From: CAZEAC01 sp964510065
GTDB taxonomy: Bacteria > Bdellovibrionota_C > UBA2361 > CAIXSY01
Length of the DNA: 64,000 nucleotides
Direction: 5' to 3'
Assembly: GCA_964510065.1 (NCBI GenBank)
Contig: CAZEAC010000005.1
Coordinates: 1-64,000 of the forward strand
Position numbers and translations under genes: made by a program. Positions 25,816 to 35,086 of this stretch are shown here, piece by piece. The notes beneath the pieces are model-generated. The model had not been told where the DNA came from, did no database searches, and was given only the letters and a program-made list of their open reading frames with translations. Every line of letters starts with the position of its first letter. The stretch's first letter is position 1.

Positions 25816-26147
25816 AGGAAACAGACTCCCCCATTGTCGTGGGCACTTCCCGCGACATGTATAGACGTAAACTGCGACTGCTACTTTAAAACTGAACGAC
25901 CGGTAAGATTGCGCCTGTTACCAGCCTTATCCATAAGATGTAGAAGGAACAAAATCGGATTTATGAAATTTTCTGAGGGGATAGAACGTTATTTAGCGAA
26001 AACTCGTACACTTCAGAGAGGACTTGTCGAACGAAGTTTGCACCGAATATTCTTGTCGACCGCGAGCTGTCTTCCAAATTTGAGTGCGAGATAACGGAAC
26101 TGCCGCGTAAGCTTTTCTAATAAGTTTTTTTAAGGAAACCAGCGCAA
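25816..26147. other. Intergenic stretch upstream of prkA
   Basis: This 332-base region lies between prkA and a small minus-strand gene. The prkA promoter should be here. A plus-strand frame at 25834-26094 encodes nothing recognisable and has no ribosome site, so it was not called. No repeat or RNA gene was seen. Confidence 0.4.
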
Positions 26148-26372
26148 TTAATCGGGAAGCTGGACCGCCATGAGTTGGCGTTTGCCATCCCAGGACTCAA
26201 TGGTCAATACAGTGCGGCGTATAGGGGTGGGTTCAATCAGTACGTCCTTCGCCTTTTTCTTTTTAACGGCAATCACCCTTTCAAAGAAATTCGGGGGCAA
26301 AAGAGAATGTGGGTGGGCATACATTGTTTCATCTCCCACAAAGATATTAGTGGTTCGTGGTCGCTTTGCCAT
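26148..26372 (-). CDS. Small hypothetical protein
   Basis: A 74-residue basic protein with no recognised family. It starts MAKRPRTTNIFVGDE, has a KKKKAKDVL patch near residue 37, and ends with IESWDGKRQLMAVQLPD, which looks like a pair of beta strands. A ribosome site (GGGAGAG) precedes the ATG at suitable spacing, which supports expression. It lies upstream of the prkA operon on the same strand, separated by the 332-base spacer. There is no signal peptide. Confidence 0.5.
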   Translation of the reverse strand: MAKRPRTTNIFVGDETMYAHPHSLLPPNFFERVIAVKKKKAKDVLIEPTPIRRTVLTIESWDGKRQLMAVQLPD

Positions 26373-26659
26373 ACGCGTCTCTCCCTATGGAGTATTAAAG
26401 GTACTTTAAGTCAACGGCTAAAACCTTTTAGCGCAGGCTTTGGGGGGATTACCGGCCACCACCCAAAGCAAAAAAACCCACTTTTTGCCTCATTATTTAA
26501 TATAGTGTATAACGCTCTAACCCTTCTACTAATTTTTTTTCTTACGTGAGGTCGCGTAGAAAAGTCAGGTGATTACCTATACTTACCAGGAGTTTTTTCT
26601 AGAATTAATATTCGGTTGTGGCACACGGGGCTGTGGCCAAGGGAGTTTTTGAGGTTCTC

Positions 26660-28963
26660 ATGAAGGCTAAAAGACACTGGAAAGATATTGCGACACTAGA
26701 AGATGCCCTTTCCCATGGGTTGATGAAATCCGAATTTGAGCATGTTTGTAAGGTCCTCGGGCGCGATATTAACATGGTCGAACTTGGAGTATGTTCGGCG
26801 CTTTTCTCTGAGCACTGTTCATATAAGAGTTCTAAAGTTCATTTGCGCAATTTTCCCACGAAGGGTGAGCGAGTTATTCAGGGTCCCGGCGAAAATGCAG
26901 GCGTCATAGATGTCGGCGACGGGCAAGCGGTAGCCTTCAAAGTAGAAAGTCACAATCACCCAAGCTTTATCGAGCCGTACCAAGGTGCGGCAACCGGTGT
27001 TGGTGGAATTCTGCGCGATGTATTCACCATGGGCGCACGACCGGTTGCTTTGATGAACGCACTTCGCTTTGGAGAGATTTCAAATCAACGCACTCCATAT
27101 CTTCTTCGTCGCTGCGTGCAGGGAATCGGCGGTTACGGCAATTGCATGGGAATCCCGACCGTTGGCGGAGAGCTCTACTTTGATCAGGCGTATAATGGGA
27201 ACTGTCTTGTTAACGCGTTTGCGCTTGGAATTGTCGATACCGATAAGATCTTTTTGGGCAAGGCCTCGGGAATTGGCAATGCGATTTTTTATGTGGGATC
27301 GAAAACCGGAAGAGATGGTATCCATGGTGCTTCCATGGCTTCCGAGTCGTTTGATGACGACTCCGAGGAAAAACGTCCCACTGTTCAGGTAGGAGATCCG
27401 TTTCAAGAAAAACTGCTCTTGGAGGCGTGCCTTGAGATAATGGCGAGTGGCGCTGTGGTCGGCATCCAAGACATGGGTGCAGCCGGAATTACGAGCTCTG
27501 CATATGAAATGGCTGATCGTGCTGGAAGTGGGATTCGCCTCGATCTTGATAGAGTTCCGCAACGCGAGGAGGGGATGAACCCCTATGAAATTATGCTTTC
27601 CGAATCCCAGGAACGCATGCTTGTCATTGTTGCTCGTGGTCGTGAGTCCGAAATGGAAAGAATTTTCTCCAAGTGGGACCTCGATGCGGCAAAGATCGGA
27701 GAAGTTACTCAGGGCGATGAAGTGAAGCTTTATTGGAATGGTGAATGCATCTCCACAATAAAAGCCGCCGTTCTTACCCGCGCAGTTCCGGAATATACCT
27801 GGCCCGAGAAGGCGCCTGCTGATTTTGAGCAGAGAAATAAGCCGCTTGTCCCCAGCAATGTTCAGCTTTCGAGCGACGAGCTATCGAAGCGCTGGCGAAA
27901 GCTCGCGACTTCGCCAAATCTTTGTTCCCGCTTTCCAATTTTCAGGCAATATGATTCGACTGTGCGTAGTAATACCGTTATTCACCCAGGTGGAGATGCC
28001 GCACTAATTCGATTGAAGCGAAATCGAGATACTGAACTGGCGCAGTGCACTGTTGACAGTTATAGCGCGACACAAAATGCCGGGCCTGCGGAGAAAGGAA
28101 TTGCAATGACGCTGGATTGCAATTCTCGGTATTGTGATGTGAATCCGAAAGAGGGAGCAGCGCTTTCGCTGGCCGAGGCCTGTCGAAATATCGCGGCGGT
28201 TGGCGCAACGCCGATAGGGATCTCAGACAACTTGAATTTTGGCAATCCGCAGAAGCCCGAGGGAATGTGGCAGTTCGCCGAGGCCGTGCGCGGACTTTGC
28301 GAAGCAGCGCGAGCCTATAAAGTGCCCGTGGTAAGCGGCAACGTCAGTCTCTATAACGAGACAAAAGGAACCGCAATCCTGCCGACACCGCTGCTTGCGG
28401 TGGTTGGCCTAATCGAAGATGCGTCAAAAGCAGTTGGATCGCAGTTCGTGGATAGCGGCGATAGTATTTTGCTTCTCGGTGCTACGAACCCGTCTGAACT
28501 TGGTGGCTCTGAGTATCAGTATCAAAATGAGGGCCGTTCATACGGGAAGCTTCCGGCGCTTGATTATGCGCTTGAGCAGGGGACCGCAGATTTTATTAGA
28601 GAGCTTATTGCAGATCGGCTAATTGCGAGTTGTCACGATGTTTCGCAAGGTGGTGTCGCGACAGCACTTCTTGAATGCTGTTTCAGTAGCTATAAAGCTT
28701 CGGGAGCCACATTAAAAATGGAGAAACCGCAGGGAAGTCATGAAGGACTTCTTTTCGCTGAAACGGGAGCGCGCTATATCGTGAGTGTAAAGCCTGAAAA
28801 GCTTAAAGAGGTTTTGCAGCGCGCGCAAAGTCGAAAAATTCCTGTTACTGGTCAAGGACGGGTAGGTGGCGAGCAGATTGCGATTGAAGGTGTTGCCTCG
28901 CTTCCAGTCGTGGCAACATATAACGAGTGGCGACAGGCGCTGGAGCCGCTTTTGGCTGCTTAA
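26660..28963 (+). CDS. purL: Phosphoribosylformylglycinamidine synthase subunit PurL
   Basis: About 767 residues, the size of the small-type PurL that works with separate PurS and PurQ subunits. It uses ATP and ammonia to convert FGAR to FGAM, the fourth step of purine synthesis. Motifs: MVELGVCSALFSEHCSYKSS, then VAFKVESHNHPSFIEPYQGA and MGARPVALMNALRFG in the first half, and ASCHDVSQGGVATALLECCF in the second. ATG 26660 has GAGG at a 5-base spacing; a GTG at 26618 would add 14 residues. purF follows 8 bp after the stop codon. purS and purQ are not in this window. Confidence 0.95.
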   Translation: MKAKRHWKDIATLEDALSHGLMKSEFEHVCKVLGRDINMVELGVCSALFSEHCSYKSSKVHLRNFPTKGERVIQGPGENAGVIDVGDGQAVAFKVESHNHPSFIEPYQGAATGVGGILRDVFTMGARPVALMNALRFGEISNQRTPYLLRRCVQGIGGYGNCMGIPTVGGELYFDQAYNGNCLVNAFALGIVDTDKIFLGKASGIGNAIFYVGSKTGRDGIHGASMASESFDDDSEEKRPTVQVGDPFQEKLLLEACLEIMASGAVVGIQDMGAAGITSSAYEMADRAGSGIRLDLDRVPQREEGMNPYEIMLSESQERMLVIVARGRESEMERIFSKWDLDAAKIGEVTQGDEVKLYWNGECISTIKAAVLTRAVPEYTWPEKAPADFEQRNKPLVPSNVQLSSDELSKRWRKLATSPNLCSRFPIFRQYDSTVRSNTVIHPGGDAALIRLKRNRDTELAQCTVDSYSATQNAGPAEKGIAMTLDCNSRYCDVNPKEGAALSLAEACRNIAAVGATPIGISDNLNFGNPQKPEGMWQFAEAVRGLCEAARAYKVPVVSGNVSLYNETKGTAILPTPLLAVVGLIEDASKAVGSQFVDSGDSILLLGATNPSELGGSEYQYQNEGRSYGKLPALDYALEQGTADFIRELIADRLIASCHDVSQGGVATALLECCFSSYKASGATLKMEKPQGSHEGLLFAETGARYIVSVKPEKLKEVLQRAQSRKIPVTGQGRVGGEQIAIEGVASLPVVATYNEWRQALEPLLAA

Positions 28964-28971
28964 AGGGGGTT

Positions 28972-30417
28972 ATGTTCGATCGTGATGACAGTGATAGCTT
29001 TCGCGAAGAGTGCGGATTGATGGGGGTATGGGGGCACCGCGAGGCTTCAAATCTCGTGTACCTTGGACTATATGCGCAGCAGCATCGCGGGCAAGAAGGT
29101 GCTGGTGTTTGCGCTGTCGACAGAGGCACGTCGCAGTTCTCTTTGCATAAGAGTTTTGGCTTGGTCGCTGATGTCTTTCAGGGGTACGACTTCACTAGTC
29201 TTCCAGGTGAAGCCTCGATAGGCCATGTGCGCTATACGACCGCCGGAGGCCATAGACTCGCAAACGTACAGCCGATGTTTGCTGAGATTGCATCCGGGTC
29301 CGTGGCGATTGCTCACAACGGCAACCTTATTAATGCCGACGGCCTTCGCGAAGATCTTATTAAAGCTGGTGCGATATTTTCGGCGACATCCGACACAGAG
29401 ATAATTTTGCATCTTCTCGCGCGCGAGAGTAAAGGAGCGGGAAAGAATTCGGTGACGGAATTGGTGATTTCGGCACTTCAAAAGGTAAAGGGAGCTTTTT
29501 CATTATTATTTCTTTTTCAGGACAGACTACTCGCAGTGCGTGATCCCAGCGGTTTTAGACCGCTTGTGTTAGGAGACCTGAATGGCGCGGCGGTAGTCGC
29601 CTCTGAAACGTGTGCATTTGATCTTGTTGGTGCCAAATTTGTCCGTGAAATACTTCCCGGCGAAGTAGTTGAAATTTCGGGGCCTTCGAAAATCCAAAGC
29701 TTCTTCCCGTTCCCAATGACCAAAGAATCGGCCTGTATTTTTGAGTATGTATACTTCGCTCGTCCGGATTCTCAAATTTTCGGAAGGAATGTATACATGG
29801 TTCGTAAGCAGATGGGCCGCGAGCTTGCCAAGGAGCATCCAGTAACGGCTGATATTGTTATTCCGGTTCCTGACTCAGGAGTAACTGCGGCGCTTGGCTA
29901 CTCCGAAGAGTCGGGCATACCTCTTGAGCTTGGCCTTATTCGAAATCATTATGTGGGGCGAACATTTATCGAGCCCAAGCAGTCGATTCGAGACTTTGGA
30001 GTCAAGATTAAGTTGAACGCGAATCCCGAAGTATTGAAAGGCAAGCGAGTAGTAGTCATTGATGATTCTATTGTGCGCGGAACGACTTCTCGAAAGTTAG
30101 TGCAAATGCTGCGGCATGCTGGAGCGAAAGAGCTACACATGCGCATATCGTCTCCGCCGACGACTGACCCCTGTTATTACGGGATTGATACGCCTCAAAA
30201 AGAGGAGTTAATTGCTTCACACAAAAGCACCAAAGAGATTGGAGAGTTTGTCGGTGTGGATACCCTAGCCTATCTCACTCTGAAGGGGCTTTACCGTGCC
30301 GTGATGAAATGCTCCGACAATGGAACTCAAGGCAAGTTTTGTGATGCGTGCTTTAGTGGTAGCTACCCGGTCGGTACTCCGAAGAACTTCGAGAAACGAC
30401 AGGGTGAGATGTTTTAA
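28972..30417 (+). CDS. purF: Amidophosphoribosyltransferase
   Basis: A 481-residue enzyme that makes 5-phosphoribosylamine from PRPP and glutamine, the first committed purine step. The N-terminal glutamine amidotransferase domain has its nucleophile Cys at residue 14 (REECGLMGVWGH), so a 13-residue propeptide must be removed, as in Bacillus-type PurF. AHNGNL and VRYTTAGG complete the glutaminase site. The C-terminal PRTase domain has the PRPP loop VVVIDDSIVRGTTSRK. C-terminal cysteines (MKCSDN, KFCDACF) may bind an iron-sulfur cluster as in Bacillus PurF. It is translationally close to purL, with AAAGGGGG as ribosome site. Confidence 0.95.
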   Translation: MFDRDDSDSFREECGLMGVWGHREASNLVYLGLYAQQHRGQEGAGVCAVDRGTSQFSLHKSFGLVADVFQGYDFTSLPGEASIGHVRYTTAGGHRLANVQPMFAEIASGSVAIAHNGNLINADGLREDLIKAGAIFSATSDTEIILHLLARESKGAGKNSVTELVISALQKVKGAFSLLFLFQDRLLAVRDPSGFRPLVLGDLNGAAVVASETCAFDLVGAKFVREILPGEVVEISGPSKIQSFFPFPMTKESACIFEYVYFARPDSQIFGRNVYMVRKQMGRELAKEHPVTADIVIPVPDSGVTAALGYSEESGIPLELGLIRNHYVGRTFIEPKQSIRDFGVKIKLNANPEVLKGKRVVVIDDSIVRGTTSRKLVQMLRHAGAKELHMRISSPPTTDPCYYGIDTPQKEELIASHKSTKEIGEFVGVDTLAYLTLKGLYRAVMKCSDNGTQGKFCDACFSGSYPVGTPKNFEKRQGEMF

Positions 30418-30436
30418 TATATATTGGGGAGTGGCT

Positions 30437-30994
30437 ATGAAATTTTTTACTAAGTCGTCTTTCGGAAGTGTCGCGGTGTATCGAGCGCTTTTTTCAGCGA
30501 CGTTGATTGTTGCGATGGCAAGTTGCGGTTCGGACGGGGTTTCGGGGAGCTACCGCGTAAATGATGTTAATATTCTCTCTGATGATATGGACGTAGGCGA
30601 AGAGGTTCGAGTAGAAGTTTTTTTTGAAACAAAAAGCGAACTTGGTGGGCAGCCCGATGGGTTAGATCTGATCGTGCGGTTGTCTGATGCCATCGACTAT
30701 GTGCCTGGCTCATCAGCGATTTATGACCAAACAACAGATGAACGTGATGGGCGCTCACCGGACGATGTTCAGCGTTGCGACAATGGCGTAACCTACCTTG
30801 TGTATCGTTTTGATGACAACGACCTTGAGGGTCGGAGTCTTTCCGGCGCCGATGAATTCGGCATTCGCTTTGAGATTAGCGGGAAGAGCCGAAGTACGAG
30901 GGCAGAAGTGCAGGCTGCGGCGAACAAATCTCAGGACTTCTCTTGCGACAGCGAATTTGGCGATGAAGCGAGCGATTCTGTAGAAGTTAAGTAG
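30437..30994 (+). CDS. Lipoprotein of unknown function
   Basis: A 185-residue predicted lipoprotein. The signal peptide (MKFFTKSSFGSV then a hydrophobic stretch) ends in VAMASCGSD, a lipobox-like site. The mature part is acidic and beta-rich (EVRVEVFFETKSEL, then LDLIVRLSDAIDYVPGSSAI) and resembles an Ig-like or DUF11-type surface module, though no family is certain. Two cysteines near the C-terminus (QRCDNG, FSCDSEF) could form a disulfide. A frame start at 30320 lies inside purF, so the ATG at 30437 after GGGGAG is used. It follows purF by 19 bp. Confidence 0.65.
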   Translation: MKFFTKSSFGSVAVYRALFSATLIVAMASCGSDGVSGSYRVNDVNILSDDMDVGEEVRVEVFFETKSELGGQPDGLDLIVRLSDAIDYVPGSSAIYDQTTDERDGRSPDDVQRCDNGVTYLVYRFDDNDLEGRSLSGADEFGIRFEISGKSRSTRAEVQAAANKSQDFSCDSEFGDEASDSVEVK

Positions 30995-31026
30995 TCACGT
31001 ACCTGAATAGTGTTTCAGCTGTAGGG

Positions 31027-31647
31027 CTACTTTCCGCGGTCAGCGGAGTAGCGTTTGACAAGTGCGCGCGCCAACGCCTTAAGGGTACGTGGCGCGCTAA
31101 AGAGCTCTGGGTCAAGATGTTCAACCACGCCGCTCCATAGTAGCTGGCGAGAGCGAACGTCCCGGACCATTAATGTAAACGAACGCTCTTGAAGTGAGCG
31201 CAATCTTGGATTTGCTTCAGGATACATGCTGCCCTGGTTGCCTTTTCTGTAGCGAAGCTCCGGAGGGGTCATAATATTGGGAAGGGTCGTGACTTTACTA
31301 TCAAAGGTTATCAAGATTTCGGGATCGCTATCGAGGCTGACCGCGCGATAGCCCTCGGCAACAAATGCGTCTTGCAACGCCTGTTCGATTTCCTGGGTGA
31401 CCATGGGATTGCGCTGAGCAATTCGCGGTGCTTGTGACAAATTAAGTTGGTGGGGTAGCAGTGCCACGCGCGAAGCATTCGCAATCGTATTAGGGATCAA
31501 AACCGTTGATTTGACTTCGTAACTCGAGCAGCTGCTTAGACTAAAAATCATAATAAGCGACATGAGTATTGACGATCGCGAAAGGTTCGCGAGCGCTGCT
31601 GAGCAGTCCGAGAAACTAAACAATCCCATAGATTTAATTTGCAACAT
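31027..31647 (-). CDS. Envelope lipoprotein (DUF4136-like)
   Basis: About 206 residues from ATG 31647; ATG 31629 is also possible. The hydrophobic segment SILMSLIMIFSLSSCSS ends in a lipobox-like site, which suggests an outer-membrane lipoprotein. The mature part has QEIEQALQDAFVAEGYRAVS, then DPEILITFDSKV and SFTLMVRDVRSRQLLWSGVV, a pattern common in DUF4136-type and related lipoproteins. An open frame continues upstream to 31818, but that extension runs through the palindromic element at 31692-31869 and is rejected. It converges with the preceding plus-strand lipoprotein gene. Confidence 0.6.
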   Translation of the reverse strand: MLQIKSMGLFSFSDCSAALANLSRSSILMSLIMIFSLSSCSSYEVKSTVLIPNTIANASRVALLPHQLNLSQAPRIAQRNPMVTQEIEQALQDAFVAEGYRAVSLDSDPEILITFDSKVTTLPNIMTPPELRYRKGNQGSMYPEANPRLRSLQERSFTLMVRDVRSRQLLWSGVVEHLDPELFSAPRTLKALARALVKRYSADRGK

Positions 31648-31691
31648 TCTCACACCGATGTTTTGTATAGCGCAGTAGATAGCACAGTCTA

Positions 31692-31869
31692 AGAGCGCGT
31701 AGCAAAATAAGGTCTGCTGCGTAAGCACAGAAGGGCAAATCTGCGGCGTCAGCCTAGTCGCGAGTGCTCGCAAGCCTGATAGGCTTGCTCCGCGCGCGCT
31801 CCGGCGGCTTCCTTGCATCTTTACCCTTCTGTGCCTTCTCGTAAACGACCTTATTTCGTTACGCGCTCT
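31692..31869. repeat. Palindrome-bounded 178-bp element, family member B
   Basis: A 23-base arm at 31692-31714 (starting AGAGCGCGTAGCAAAATAAG) recurs in reverse complement at 31847-31869 with two mismatches. Inside, GCACAGAAGGG (31725-31735) pairs exactly with 31824-31834, and AAGCCT/AGGCTT forms a small central hairpin. The core 31749-31771 matches 18509-18531 at 21 of 23 positions, and 31805-31820 matches 18537-18552 at 15 of 16. It lies between the lipoprotein and RND pump genes; the rest of 31648-31970 shows nothing else. Confidence 0.65.
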
Positions 31870-31970
31870 AAAGCGAAATCAATCAGTAGCATAGCCTGGA
31901 AGTCTCACTCGAATTCTGCTCCGGCGAGCGGCTTACGCGTAATTCTTGCGAATTTCTTGGCATTGACGGT

Positions 31971-34900
31971 TTAGCGATCGATCGCGACTGAGCGCTTGCC
32001 CTCAAGACGCACTACGTTATCGTCATGCTGATCTTCAAGAAGATGACTTTGGTCCTTTCTATTGCTGGCGACGAGCATATATACCGCGGGGACCAGGAAC
32101 AGCGTTACCACGGTACCAAAAAGCATCCCGGTGACGAGCGTCACCCCAATACTGTTTCTCGCTCCAGCGCCTGCGCCGGTCGCTAAGATAAGCGGAAAGT
32201 GCCCCGCCACGGTCGCTACTGAGGTCATAAGAATTGGACGAAGCCTTGTTGTCGACGCCTGCACCACCGCCTCAAATTTCTCTATTCCCTTCTCGCGAAG
32301 CTTATTTGCGAACTCGACGATAAGAATTCCGTTTTTTGAAACAAGTCCAACCAGCGTGACAAGGCCAACTTGCGAATATACGTTGAGCGAAGTCGCGCCA
32401 AGAAATACAAAGACGAGGGCTCCAGCCAGAGCGAGAGGCACAGAGCCGACCAAAATTATCGCGGGGTCTCTAAAGCTCTCAAACTGGGAAGCTAACACAA
32501 GAAATATTAAAATTATCGCGAGTAGTAGAGTACCGAGAAGCGCATTTCCTTCTCTACGTAGCTGTCTCGATTCGCCGGCATAATCGATAAGGTAACTCTT
32601 CGGGAGTATTTGCTTGGCCGCGTCTTCAAGTACCTTGAGCCCCTGATCGATGGTAACTCCAGGCGGCACTGCACCCTGGATTTTTGCAGAGTTAAGCTGC
32701 TGGAAACGATTGAGCGATCGAGGCTGCACTGAATCTTCAATGCGAGCAAATGTGGATACCGGGACAAGCGTCTCGTGTGGCCCAGTAACATACATCCTTA
32801 AGAGTTGCTCTGGCGCGATTCTGTCCTGACGCTTAACCTGAGGAATGACTTTGTAGCTACGTCCCTGGACGTTAAAACGATTAATGTAGTCGCCACCAAG
32901 AAAAACACCGAGGTCTTTCCCAACTTGTGAGAGGTCGAGCCCTAATGTGGCGATCTTATCTCGATCAAGATTAATCGAAGACTGCGGAAGGTCAAATTTT
33001 AAATCGGTGTCGGCAAACATAAACTTCCCGCTTTGAAACGCCGCGCCGACAAGCTGTCCGGCATAATTTACGATCTCTGCTGGATCAGCGGTCGAGGAAA
33101 TTACCATTTCGATCGGGAAATCGCTGCCGCCGGGAAGAGGTGGTGGGCTTGTAACAATCGCGCGAACTCCTGGAATGGAAGCCATTTTACCCCAGGCCTC
33201 GCCTTCCATCTGCATGACGGTACGGCTGCGTTCGCTCCACGGCTTTACCAACATTCCCGAAAATCCGAACGTCGGCTGAGTCAGTTGAAACGATTTTGAA
33301 AATTCAGGGAAGCTCTCATAGGCCTGCTGGACGAGATTGGCGTAACGAACAGTTTGGTCAATCGAGGAATTCGGCGAAGCCTGAATAATAGAAAAGACAA
33401 CCCCCTGATCTTCCCGCGGTGCAAGTTCCTTTAAAGAGAAAAGATACAAAGGAATGAGGCTCAACATTAATAGTCCGGCAATGGTAAAGGTTGCCGGCGT
33501 GTAATTGAGGCTCTTCCTGAGGCCTCGTTCATAGAGCTCCTTTAGTCGAAGAAACCCCGAGTCAATGCGTGATTTGAATGCACTAGGATGCTCCTCCTTT
33601 CGTACCAGCAGCGATCCCATCATCGGTGATAAGGTTAGTGCCACAAATCCTGAAATCAGTACGGCCGAAGCAAGAGTGAAAGCAAATTCTCGGAAAAGTG
33701 TTCCAGTAAGACCTCCTTGAATTCCTATCGGAGCATACACGGTCGCAAGTGTTATCGTCATTGCGATAATCGGACCAGCAAGCTCGCGAGCGGCGGTGAG
33801 CGCAGCGTGCACAGGGCTGTTTCCCTCTTCGACGTGGCGTTCAATGTTTTCGAGCACCACAATAGCGTCATCGACCACGAGGCCAACTGAAAGCACTATG
33901 GCGAGAAGGGTAAGGAGATTAATCGTGAAACCGAAAGAGTACATCAGCGCAGTCGCGCCAACCAGTGACAGCGGAATCGCGACAACGGGAATAATGACTG
34001 AGCGCAGTGATCCCAAAAAAAGAAAAATTACCAAAATAACGATGGCAATTGTTTCCGAGAGCGTCTTAATTACCTCTCCAATCGCGTCATTGATGTATCT
34101 GGTTGCATCGTAAGGAATTCCGACTTTCATCCCGCTGGGCAGCCGTTGTTCAATTTCCGGAATCGTTCGACGGACTTCTCTGATAACGTCTAGCGAGTTA
34201 GCCGAAGGAAGCACCCATATGCCCATGAATGTTGCTGACTGTCCGCTAAAACGCACCTCTTCATCGTAATTTTCAGCACCAAGAACAATGTCGGCAATAT
34301 CTTTGAGTCGAATCAGGGTATCGCCATTCCGGCGAACGACAAGATTCTCGAACTCTTCTTTGCTCTTGAGATCGGTATTGGCAACTAAATTGACCGAGGT
34401 AAGCGCACCTCTGGTAGTTCCAATCGCCGAGAGGAAATTGTTACTGGCGATAGCTCTTTCAACGTCGGATGGACTTATGCTGAGCGCAGCCATACGGGTG
34501 GGCTTGAGCCATACACGCATGGCAAAGACTCGTGCCCCCAAGACATCAGCCTTTTGTACGCCGGCAATCGATGAGAGTTGAGGCTGAACCACGCGGGTAA
34601 GGTAATCCGTGATTTGGTTCTGATCGAGGTCATTCGAGTAAAAGCTAAGGTACATCGACGCAAAGCGGTTATCGCTCATCTCCACTTCGATAATTGGCGC
34701 CTGTGCTTCTGGTGGTAGGTCGTTTCGGACCTGCGCGACCTTTGCCTGAATCTGTGTGAGCGCAGCATTGGTGTCAAAGTTAAGTCGCAAATGGGCGGTA
34801 ATCGTGCTAAGGCCCTGAGCGCTTGAAGACTCTAAATAATCAATTCCGTCGGCGCTCGCGATAACTCTTTCTAACGGCGTAGTAATGTAGCCACGTACGA

Positions 34901-35072
34901 GGTCGGAGTTTGCGCCTATGTATGCCGTTTTGACCGTGACGACCGCGAGATCGCTTTTTGGATATTGGCGCACATTTAAAGACTGAATCGCCTGAAATCC
35001 GGCAATTAAAATGATAAGGTTAATGCAAGTCGCAAGAACCGGGCGTTTCACAAAGATATCGGTAAATTTCAT
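31971..35072 (-). CDS. RND multidrug efflux permease (AcrB/MexF-like, HAE1 type)
   Basis: A 1033-residue inner-membrane proton/drug antiporter. It starts MKFTDIFVKRPVLATCINLI as HAE1 pumps do. The proton-relay pair of aspartates in TM4 is intact (VGLVVDDAIVVLENIERHVE), and the periplasmic pore domains lie between TM1-2 and TM7-8. The adaptor gene ends 14 bp upstream, and the TetR-type regulator lies before that, giving one three-gene operon. No TolC-like outer membrane factor is encoded nearby, so the pump must borrow one. Drug specificity cannot be read from the sequence. Confidence 0.94.
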   Translation of the reverse strand: MKFTDIFVKRPVLATCINLIILIAGFQAIQSLNVRQYPKSDLAVVTVKTAYIGANSDLVRGYITTPLERVIASADGIDYLESSSAQGLSTITAHLRLNFDTNAALTQIQAKVAQVRNDLPPEAQAPIIEVEMSDNRFASMYLSFYSNDLDQNQITDYLTRVVQPQLSSIAGVQKADVLGARVFAMRVWLKPTRMAALSISPSDVERAIASNNFLSAIGTTRGALTSVNLVANTDLKSKEEFENLVVRRNGDTLIRLKDIADIVLGAENYDEEVRFSGQSATFMGIWVLPSANSLDVIREVRRTIPEIEQRLPSGMKVGIPYDATRYINDAIGEVIKTLSETIAIVILVIFLFLGSLRSVIIPVVAIPLSLVGATALMYSFGFTINLLTLLAIVLSVGLVVDDAIVVLENIERHVEEGNSPVHAALTAARELAGPIIAMTITLATVYAPIGIQGGLTGTLFREFAFTLASAVLISGFVALTLSPMMGSLLVRKEEHPSAFKSRIDSGFLRLKELYERGLRKSLNYTPATFTIAGLLMLSLIPLYLFSLKELAPREDQGVVFSIIQASPNSSIDQTVRYANLVQQAYESFPEFSKSFQLTQPTFGFSGMLVKPWSERSRTVMQMEGEAWGKMASIPGVRAIVTSPPPLPGGSDFPIEMVISSTADPAEIVNYAGQLVGAAFQSGKFMFADTDLKFDLPQSSINLDRDKIATLGLDLSQVGKDLGVFLGGDYINRFNVQGRSYKVIPQVKRQDRIAPEQLLRMYVTGPHETLVPVSTFARIEDSVQPRSLNRFQQLNSAKIQGAVPPGVTIDQGLKVLEDAAKQILPKSYLIDYAGESRQLRREGNALLGTLLLAIILIFLVLASQFESFRDPAIILVGSVPLALAGALVFVFLGATSLNVYSQVGLVTLVGLVSKNGILIVEFANKLREKGIEKFEAVVQASTTRLRPILMTSVATVAGHFPLILATGAGAGARNSIGVTLVTGMLFGTVVTLFLVPAVYMLVASNRKDQSHLLEDQHDDNVVRLEGKRSVAIDR

Positions 35073-35086
35073 CGGTGTTCCCTTAT

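Noticed and set aside
25834..26094. Plus-strand frame of 86 codons upstream of prkA
   Set aside because: It has no ribosome site, no recognisable protein, and a composition unlike the neighbouring genes.
26437..26469. GCTTTGGG/CCCAAAGC hairpin before purL as a terminator
   Set aside because: It is followed by an A-run on the plus strand and by no T-run on the minus strand.
31648..31818. N-terminal extension of the DUF4136-like lipoprotein
   Set aside because: The extension is the palindromic element read as protein; a lipoprotein leader begins further downstream.
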